A DNA stretch of 64,000 nt. Origin: Rhodovulum steppense (GTDB taxonomy: Bacteria > Pseudomonadota > Alphaproteobacteria > Rhodobacterales > Rhodobacteraceae). The notes below the pieces were generated by a model that did not search any database, was not told the origin of the DNA, and saw only the letters and a program-made list of their open reading frames with translations. The DNA is taken from contig NZ_SLVM01000001.1 in the NCBI RefSeq assembly GCF_004339675.1, positions 62,001 to 126,000 of the forward strand, written 5' to 3'. Made by a program: the position numbers and the translations under genes. Below, one piece after another: positions 58,095 to 64,000 of this stretch. The first letter of the stretch is position 1. Each line of letters opens with the position of its first letter.

Positions 58095-58505
58095 ATGCGC
58101 GCCCTCCTGACCGCCCTGCCCCTGGTCGCCGCCCTCGCCACGCCTGCCCTTGCAGCCGAACCCCAGGCGATGAGCGGCGAGGAGTTCGAGCGCTACGCCA
58201 CCGGCAAGACCCTGTTCTACGCCTCCCGCGGCCTTGCCTACGGGGCCGAGCAATATCTCAGCGGGCGTCGGGTGATCTGGACCTTTCTCGACGGCGAATG
58301 CACCGAAGGCACCTGGTACGAGCAGCAGGGCCAGATCTGCTTTGTCTACGACCACCGGCCCGACGATCCGCAATGCTGGAGCTTCTACCGCTCGCCCACG
58401 GGGCTGATGGCGCGGTTCGAGAACGACCCGATGCAGACCGAACTGATCGAGGTCGAACAAAGCCGCGAGCCGCTGATCTGCACCGGCCCCGAGGTCGGCG
58501 TCTGA
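58095..58505 (+). CDS. Hypothetical exported protein
   Basis: A 136-residue protein with a clear signal peptide ([20 protein letters not shown]). The mature part has [16 protein letters not shown], then [20 protein letters not shown] and [14 protein letters not shown], with cysteines likely paired. It looks like a small periplasmic protein of a family widespread in Rhodobacterales, with no function that I know. The start at 58095 has AAGGAAA upstream; the frame opens earlier but the signal peptide decides. It is convergent with xseA, 10 bases apart. Confidence 0.75.
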   Translation: MRALLTALPLVAALATPALAAEPQAMSGEEFERYATGKTLFYASRGLAYGAEQYLSGRRVIWTFLDGECTEGTWYEQQGQICFVYDHRPDDPQCWSFYRSPTGLMARFENDPMQTELIEVEQSREPLICTGPEVGV

Positions 58506-58515
58506 GCCGACCGGC

Positions 58516-60075
58516 TCAGAACAGCGTGCCCTGATCCGGTGGATCGCCGGGCTTGCGCGGCCGCTTCGGCGCCTTGTCGGCCGGGGCACCGATGGCAAGC
58601 CTGCCATCCCGGAACTCGATCTCCAGCGCCCCGGCGGTTTCGGCGGCGGTTTTCGTGGTCACGACGCGGCCATCGCCCCGCACCACCGCGAATCCGCGCT
58701 TCAGCGTTTCCTCATAGCCAAGCCCCAGACGCACCCGGTCAAGCGCATCCAGCCTGGTGCGGCGCCGCTCGATCCCCGCCTCCATGGCCGCGGCCAGCCG
58801 CCGGTCCAGCGCGGCCAGCACCTGCCCGCGCGCCGCGATCTGGCGCCCCACCGCCTCGGGCCGCAGCCGCGCGGCGCGGGCGTCAAGCTGCTGTCGGCGC
58901 AGGGCGATCAGCCGCTCCAGCGCGGGCGCCACCCGCCCCGCCCGGTCCTCAAGCCGCCAGGCCTCCTGCGCGATCCGCCGCCTCAGCGTCGCGGGGCGCA
59001 AGGCCGCGGCAGCCTCGGACAGGCGCAGCCGCTCGCGGCTGACGCGGGCGCGGATCGCCATGGGCAGCCGCTCCGACGCGCGGTCCAGCCGCTGCGCCGC
59101 CGCCTGCACCAATGTTTCGGGCCGCGGCAGCGCGCGCGACAGATCGGCCAGCCGCTGACGGCGCTGGCCCAGCGCCCGGGCAATCGCCTGCGAACGCCGC
59201 GCCTCGAACCCGTCGATCCCGGCCAGCAGGTCCAGCCGCACCGGCACCGCCATCTCGGCGGCGGCCGTGGGCGTGGGCGCGCGGCGGTCGGCGGCAAGGT
59301 CGATCAGCGTGGTGTCGGTCTCGTGCCCCACGGCCGAGATCAGCGGGATCTCGGACGCGGCCGCGGCGCGCACCACGATTTCCTCGTTGAACCCCCACAG
59401 ATCCTCCAGGCTGCCGCCGCCGCGGGCGACGATCAGCAGATCGGGCCGCGGGATCGGACCGCCCGGGGCCAGCGCGTTGAAGCCGCGGATCGCGCGCGCC
59501 ACTTCCGGCGCACAGGCCGCCCCCTGCACCGCCACGGGCCAGATCAGCACCCGGCGCGGAAAGCGGTCGCGCAAACGGTGCAGGATGTCGCGGATCACCG
59601 CGCCCGAGGGCGAGGTCACCACCCCGATCACCTGCGGAAGATAGGGCAGCGCCCGCTTGCGCTCGGCGGCGAACAGCCCCTCGGCGGCCAAGGCGGCCTT
59701 GCGCTTTTCCAGCATCGCCATCAGCGCGCCCAGCCCCGCGGGCTGGATATCCTCGATCACCATCTGATAGCGCGACTGCCCGCCGAACGTGGTCAACCGC
59801 CCCGTGGCGATCACCTCCATCCCCTCCTCGGGCTGGGTGGCGAGCCGCGCCGCGGCGCCCTTCCAGATCACGCTTGCCAGCACGTTGCGGTCGTCCTTGA
59901 GGTCCAGATAGACATGGCCCGAACGCGGACGGCTGACGCGGCCCACCTCGCCGCGCACGCGGATATGGGTGAACGCGCCCTCGATCGTGCGCTTCACCGC
60001 GCCCGAGATTTCCGAAACGGTGAATTCCGGCGCATTGCCGCCCGGCCCCTCGTCCTCGATCAGGTCGGACATCAT
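58516..60075 (-). CDS. xseA: Exodeoxyribonuclease VII large subunit
   Basis: A 519-residue XseA. The N-terminal OB fold reads FTVSEISGAVKRTIEGAFTHIRVRGEVGRVSRPRSGHVYLDLKDD. The catalytic domain follows (VTSPSGAVIRDILHRLRDRFP, then GGGSLEDLWGFNEE, then SAVGHETDTTLIDLAADRRAPTPTAAAE), then a long helical coil rich in Arg/Ala. It degrades single-stranded DNA with XseB, which is not in the window. The start overlaps the stop of an upstream gene as ATGATG. Confidence 0.95.
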   Translation of the reverse strand: MMSDLIEDEGPGGNAPEFTVSEISGAVKRTIEGAFTHIRVRGEVGRVSRPRSGHVYLDLKDDRNVLASVIWKGAAARLATQPEEGMEVIATGRLTTFGGQSRYQMVIEDIQPAGLGALMAMLEKRKAALAAEGLFAAERKRALPYLPQVIGVVTSPSGAVIRDILHRLRDRFPRRVLIWPVAVQGAACAPEVARAIRGFNALAPGGPIPRPDLLIVARGGGSLEDLWGFNEEIVVRAAAASEIPLISAVGHETDTTLIDLAADRRAPTPTAAAEMAVPVRLDLLAGIDGFEARRSQAIARALGQRRQRLADLSRALPRPETLVQAAAQRLDRASERLPMAIRARVSRERLRLSEAAAALRPATLRRRIAQEAWRLEDRAGRVAPALERLIALRRQQLDARAARLRPEAVGRQIAARGQVLAALDRRLAAAMEAGIERRRTRLDALDRVRLGLGYEETLKRGFAVVRGDGRVVTTKTAAETAGALEIEFRDGRLAIGAPADKAPKRPRKPGDPPDQGTLF

Positions 60076-60557
60076 CCGCGCACCCCCAGATCCTTCCGTG
60101 CCGCCGCGATCACCTCGACCAGCGCATCATTGGTGACGGTCGCGCGCTCGATCTGCCGTTCCACGGCGCTGTCCTTGCCGCGGGCCAGATCCATGCCGCG
60201 GAAATAGCGCCGGATCGCCTCCTGGATCTCGGGCGACATCAGCACCAGCCCCTCATTGGCGAGGCCGCGCAACCGCTGGCGCGCTTCCTCGTGGTCCCAG
60301 GCGGTGCGCATGGCCGCCTCCGCATCCTGCGCCCCACCCTCGCTCTCGTCCTGCAAGGCGGCATCCTCGATCTGCTTCAACCGGCCCAGCGTGGCGACAA
60401 GGTCCTGGTAGAATCCCGCCTTCTTCTCCCACCACTGCCGGCTGCGCAAGCGGCGCAGCGCAACAAGGCCGGGCAGCCAGATGCCCAGCCCGATCGCCGC
60501 CAGCGCGACGACCAGATCGCCCAGCATCGCCGGTCCGAAAAGCTCTGCCCATGCCAT
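60072..60557 (-). CDS. Hypothetical membrane-anchored protein
   Basis: A 161-residue protein with one N-terminal membrane segment (GDLVVALAAIGLGIWLPGLVAL) and a helical, charged cytoplasmic part (about 55-160) with EEARQRLRGLANEGLVLMSPEIQEAIRRYF. The function is unknown. Its stop overlaps the xseA start. It diverges from purD, 92 bases away. Confidence 0.65.
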   Translation of the reverse strand: MAWAELFGPAMLGDLVVALAAIGLGIWLPGLVALRRLRSRQWWEKKAGFYQDLVATLGRLKQIEDAALQDESEGGAQDAEAAMRTAWDHEEARQRLRGLANEGLVLMSPEIQEAIRRYFRGMDLARGKDSAVERQIERATVTNDALVEVIAAARKDLGVRG

Positions 60558-60649
60558 CCGTCGTTGCGCCTCCGCCCGGGGAATCCGAGTTGCCTCTGCC
60601 GCGCGGCGAGCCTAGAACGCCCCGGGTCGAAGGCCAAGCGGAGAGCCCC

Positions 60650-61912
60650 ATGAATATCCTGATCCTCGGCGGCGGCGGGCGCGAACATGCGCTGGCCTGG
60701 GCGATCCAGCAGAACCCCAAATGCGACCGCCTGATCGTGGCGCCGGGCAATGCCGGGATCGCCGCGATGGCGGAATGCGCCGCCCTGAATATCGAGGATG
60801 GCGGCGCGGTCGCGGTCTTCGCCGAGGAGAACGCCGTCGATTTCGTGGTGATCGGCCCCGAGGCACCGCTGGCCGCAGGCGTGGCCGACCGGCTGGCGGC
60901 GGCGGGCATCCTGTGCTTCGGCCCCTCGCAGGCCGCCGCCGCGCTGGAAAGCTCGAAGGCGTTCACCAAGGCCATCTGCGACGCAAGCGGCGCACCCACC
61001 GCCGCCTATGGCCATTTCACCGAGGCCGAGGCGGCCAGGGCCTATGTCCGCGCGCAGGGCGCCCCCATCGTGGTCAAGGCCGACGGGCTGGCGGCCGGCA
61101 AGGGCGTGATCGTGGCCGGAACCCTGGCCGAGGCCGAGGCGGCCATCGACGAGATGTTCGGCGGCAGTTTCGGCGGCGCCGGCGCCGAGGTGGTGATCGA
61201 GGAATTCATGGAGGGCGAGGAAGCCTCGTTCTTCGTGCTCTGCGACGGCGAGACCGTGCTGCCGATCGGCACCGCGCAGGACCACAAGCGCGTGGGCGAG
61301 GGCGATACCGGCCCCAACACCGGCGGCATGGGCGCCTATTCCCCCGCCCCGGTGATGACCGATGCCGTCTGCGCCCGCGCGCTGGACGAGATCGTGCGCC
61401 CCACCATGGCCGAGATGGCCCGGCGCGGCACGCCCTATCGGGGCGTGCTTTATGCCGGGCTGATGATCGCGGACGGCCGCCCGCGGCTGGTGGAATACAA
61501 TGTCCGCTTCGGCGATCCCGAATGCCAGGTGCTGATGATGCGGCTGGGGGGCCAGGTGCTGGACCTGCTGCTGGCCTGCGCCGAGGGGCGGCTGGCCGAG
61601 GCGCGGGTGAACTGGTCGGACGATCACGCGATGACGGTGGTGATGGCCGCCAGGGGCTATCCCGGGGCCTATGAGAAGGGTTCGGTCATCGGCGGGCTGG
61701 ACGCGCTGTCCGAGGACAGTGCGCATATGGTCTTCCATGCCGGGACCGCCGAAGCCGGTGGTCAGGTGGTGGCCACGGGCGGGCGGGTGCTGAACGTCAC
61801 CGCGCGGGGCGCGAGCCTGGCCGAGGCGCGGGAGCGGGCCTATGGCATGGTCGACCGGATCGACTGGCCCGGCGGGTTCTACCGCCGCGATATCGGCTGG
61901 CGGGCGCTTTGA
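60650..61912 (+). CDS. purD: Phosphoribosylamine-glycine ligase
   Basis: A 420-residue ATP-grasp enzyme of purine synthesis. It starts MNILILGGGGREHALAWAIQ, and the core has SSKAFTKAICDASGAPTAAYG, PIVVKADGLAAGKGVIV, PNTGGMGAYSPAPV and the metal ligands YNVRFGDPECQ. It joins glycine to phosphoribosylamine with ATP. The start at 60650 (ATG, with GGAGAG upstream) is the family start; the frame opens earlier. The length is normal. Confidence 0.97.
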   Translation: MNILILGGGGREHALAWAIQQNPKCDRLIVAPGNAGIAAMAECAALNIEDGGAVAVFAEENAVDFVVIGPEAPLAAGVADRLAAAGILCFGPSQAAAALESSKAFTKAICDASGAPTAAYGHFTEAEAARAYVRAQGAPIVVKADGLAAGKGVIVAGTLAEAEAAIDEMFGGSFGGAGAEVVIEEFMEGEEASFFVLCDGETVLPIGTAQDHKRVGEGDTGPNTGGMGAYSPAPVMTDAVCARALDEIVRPTMAEMARRGTPYRGVLYAGLMIADGRPRLVEYNVRFGDPECQVLMMRLGGQVLDLLLACAEGRLAEARVNWSDDHAMTVVMAARGYPGAYEKGSVIGGLDALSEDSAHMVFHAGTAEAGGQVVATGGRVLNVTARGASLAEARERAYGMVDRIDWPGGFYRRDIGWRAL

Positions 61913-61926
61913 GGTCGGCGGGGTCA

Positions 61927-61995
61927 GGGGGGCCGTCTGCCCCCCTCTTGGCCTGACGGCCAATTCACCCCCCGAGGGTATTTCCGCCAAGAAGA
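61927..61995. repeat. Double-hairpin intergenic element after purD
   Basis: GGGGGGC-CGTCT-GCCCCCC (61927-61945) and TTGGCC-TGAC-GGCCAA (61948-61963) are two adjacent perfect hairpins, followed by a CACCCCCCGAGGGTATTTCC stretch and CGCCAAGAAGAA. I recall this GAGGGTATTT...CAAGAAGAA design as a very common intergenic repeat in Rhodobacterales. It may also end the purD transcript or that of the convergent gene. Confidence 0.6.
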
Positions 61996-62017
61996 AACAC
62001 AGGCCCTTGCCACCCTG

Positions 62018-62712
62018 TCAGTCCCGGCAGCCCAGCGCCCTGCGAAAGCCCGTCGGCGTGGCGGGCAGATCCGTGGGCCGGGTCTCGATCCGGTCGGTCG
62101 TGAGCCGGGCGAGGACGATCCGCGACCAGTCGGGGCTGGCGAGCACCAGTTCGGGGCTTTGGCCGCAATCGCGCAGGCCACCCGAGATGGATCGGTCGCC
62201 GATGCGGTGATTGGTCAGGCCCGGGATCGAGGCGATTTCGGTCAGGCGGCGCGCCTCGAAGCGCCAGATCCGCAGGATGCGGGCAAGGTGGGGGCGGTCG
62301 ATCAGGGCGATCTCGATCCGCCCGTCGCCGTCCAGATCGGCCGCGCCCACGGGGGCGAGCCAGCGGTGGCGCGTGCCGATGAAGGGGGTGGCGGCGATCA
62401 GCCCGTTTTCGCCGTAGATCGACAGCCTTGCGCCGAGGGCGAGGTCGCTTTCCACGACGATCACCTCGGGGGCGCCGTCGCCGTCGAGGTCGGCCAGGCG
62501 CGGGGCGGTGTCCTCGAAGACGCGGGTCCCGGGCAGGACCAGGCGGCGGATCGTGCCGTCGGCCAGGCGCAGTTCCAGCGCGCCCCATTCCACCGCATCG
62601 CCCAGGACGCCGTGATCGTGGCGCGTCGTGGGCTGGTCATAGCGGGCCGAAACGACCTGGGCCGCGGCGGGCGCGGCGAGAAGGGCGGCCGCAAGAAGGG
62701 CCGCCCAGCCCA

Positions 62713-62713
<1 letters not shown>
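62018..62713 (-). CDS. Exported FG-GAP/VCBS-repeat protein
   Basis: A 231-residue protein with a signal peptide (MGWAALLAAALLAAPAAAQ). Calcium-type DLDGDG motifs occur twice (ADLDGDGAPEVIVVES and ADLDGDGRIEIALID) in beta-propeller-like repeats typical of FG-GAP/VCBS proteins. A cysteine pair (LRDCGQSP, LGCRD) is present. The role is unknown; this family is common next to the ferredoxin gene in Rhodobacterales. Its ATG overlaps the ferredoxin stop by one base (TGATG), so the two are translated together. Confidence 0.78.
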
Positions 62714-63252
<539 letters not shown>

Positions 63253-63273
63253 TCACCGAACCGGAGTCCGAGA

Positions 63274-64000
63274 ATGATCGCAGACACCCCCGGCCTGATG
63301 GACGAGATCCGCAGCCGCTTCGCCCATGTCGAGACCTGCCCCTTCGAGGGCAGGCGCATCTTCTTCGAGAATGCGGGCGGCGCGCTGCATCTGAAATCGG
63401 TGGTCGAGACAAGCGCGTTCCACGCCGCGATCCCGGACAATCCCGGGCGGGTGAACGCGGCCGGCACGCGGCTGCAGCAGATCATCGAGACCGGCAAGGC
63501 CGATATGCGGCTGTTCTTCAACGCGCAGGATGGCCGGGTCTTCGTCGGCGAAAGCGGGACGGAACTGCTGTTCCGGCTGGTGCGCGCCGCCGCGCTGGGC
63601 ACCGAGGCGGGCGGCGCGATGATCGGCTCGACGCTGGAACATCCCGCAACCGCCAGCGCGCGGGCGCGCTGGGCCGGGATCACCGGGCGCGCGGTGATCG
63701 AGGTGCCGCATGACGATGCGACGGGGACGGTCGGGGTCGAGGCCTATCGCGCGCATCTGACGCCCGATATCCGGGTCGCGACGATCCTGCACACCTCGCC
63801 CGTCACCGGCATGGCCGTCGATGTGGCCGCCATCGCCGCCGCGATCCGCGAGGTCGCGCCCGCGGCGCTGATCGTGGTGGACGGCATCCAGCATGCCAGC
63901 CATGGCGCGGTGGACGTGGCCGCGCTGGGCGTCGATGGCTATGCGGTCTCGCCCTACAAGATGTTCGCGCGCCACGGCTATGGCGTGGCCTGGGCCTCGG
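63274..64000 (+). CDS. Class V aminotransferase (cysteine desulfurase-like), 5' part
   Basis: Runs off the right edge; 242 residues are visible. The early motif RIFFENAGGALHLKSVVE, the loop TSPVTGMAVDVAAIAAAI, VVDGIQHASHGAVDV (cofactor Asp/His) and SPYKMFARHGYGVAW (PLP lysine) place it in the class V/SufS-like fold. Whether it is a desulfurase, kynureninase or another lyase cannot be told from this part, and the catalytic cysteine loop lies further on. A 237-base space without a gene separates it from the divergent ferredoxin. Confidence 0.8.
   Translation, partial: MIADTPGLMDEIRSRFAHVETCPFEGRRIFFENAGGALHLKSVVETSAFHAAIPDNPGRVNAAGTRLQQIIETGKADMRLFFNAQDGRVFVGESGTELLFRLVRAAALGTEAGGAMIGSTLEHPATASARARWAGITGRAVIEVPHDDATGTVGVEAYRAHLTPDIRVATILHTSPVTGMAVDVAAIAAAIREVAPAALIVVDGIQHASHGAVDVAALGVDGYAVSPYKMFARHGYGVAWAS

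Noticed and set aside
56512-58534. Long plus-strand open frames of 450 and 576 codons opposite ftsY
   Set aside because: They are mirror readings of the Glu/Pro repeats of ftsY (runs of Gly/Phe/Arg or Ala/Arg/Pro), with no homology sense; ftsY has clear GTPase motifs on the other strand.

Overview
The window is a stretch of chromosome from an alphaproteobacterium of the order Rhodobacterales (Rhodobacter/Paracoccus-like). The evidence is very high GC (about two thirds by eye, not computed), gene families typical of the group (a PccR-type ScfR regulator near pccB, folB-folP-glmM, dnaG-rpoD, a DUF6280-like protein, a PopZ-like protein) and alphaproteobacterial regulatory signals (a SAM-II riboswitch, a CtrA box, an FnrL-type box, TTTGCAAA boxes). 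Most genes look native and vertically inherited. I see no rRNA, tRNA, prophage, insertion sequence, integrase or CRISPR array.

Layout. 1-3.1 kb: the 5' end of pccB, a Bcr/CflA transporter and pccR, with TTTGCAAA motifs in front of both pcc genes. 3.1-12 kb: housekeeping and stress genes (CoxG-like, YdcH, hemerythrin, EamA exporter, membrane diguanylate cyclase, YebC, protein phosphatase, ABC exporter, YgfZ, fructosamine-kinase-like). 12-15.4 kb: a DUF6280-like gene, then a minus-strand group of a methyltransferase, TolC and a PopZ-like protein. 15.7-18.2 kb: ubiTUV for oxygen-independent ubiquinone synthesis, with an FNR-type box upstream. 18.3-23.6 kb: a lipoprotein, a lower-GC PIN-like gene immediately after rpoD, then rpoD and dnaG. 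24-27 kb: three TadG/TadE-type pilus genes. 27.2-28.4 kb: a membrane protein and a small tandem-repeat protein that I cannot assign. 28.4-37 kb: TetR regulator, homoserine dehydrogenase, a glycosyltransferase with an apparent cyclic-di-GMP-binding MshEN domain, GntR regulator, nucleotidase, UbiH-family hydroxylase, ilvC. 37-48 kb: DUF429, glmM, folP, folB, cell-wall hydrolase, a divergent pyruvate phosphate dikinase, glyS, glyQ. 48-58 kb: a degenerate protease-like secreted protein, trkH, folE2, metZ behind a SAM-II riboswitch, ispZ, an EamA transporter and an ftsY with a very long Glu/Pro-rich domain. 58-64 kb: xseA, purD, an FG-GAP-type protein, a 2Fe-2S ferredoxin and the start of a class V aminotransferase.

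How the genes work together. Propionyl-CoA assimilation is controlled by PccR. The quinone pool is served by an anaerobic ubiquinone module probably switched by oxygen through FnrL, and also by a flavin hydroxylase of the aerobic type. Methionine synthesis is controlled by SAM at the RNA level. Folate genes (folB, folP, folE2) lie in two places. Cyclic-di-GMP appears twice, as a synthase (GGDEF with an intact I-site) and as a likely effector (the MshEN glycosyltransferase).

The best candidates for something undescribed are the SSKM-[NG]-WPL tandem-repeat protein (27962-28327), the MshEN-glycosyltransferase fusion under a CtrA box, the PIN-like gene behind rpoD, the FolB fused to an unknown conserved-looking domain, and the secreted pseudo-protease. 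None of these is proven novel from sequence alone.
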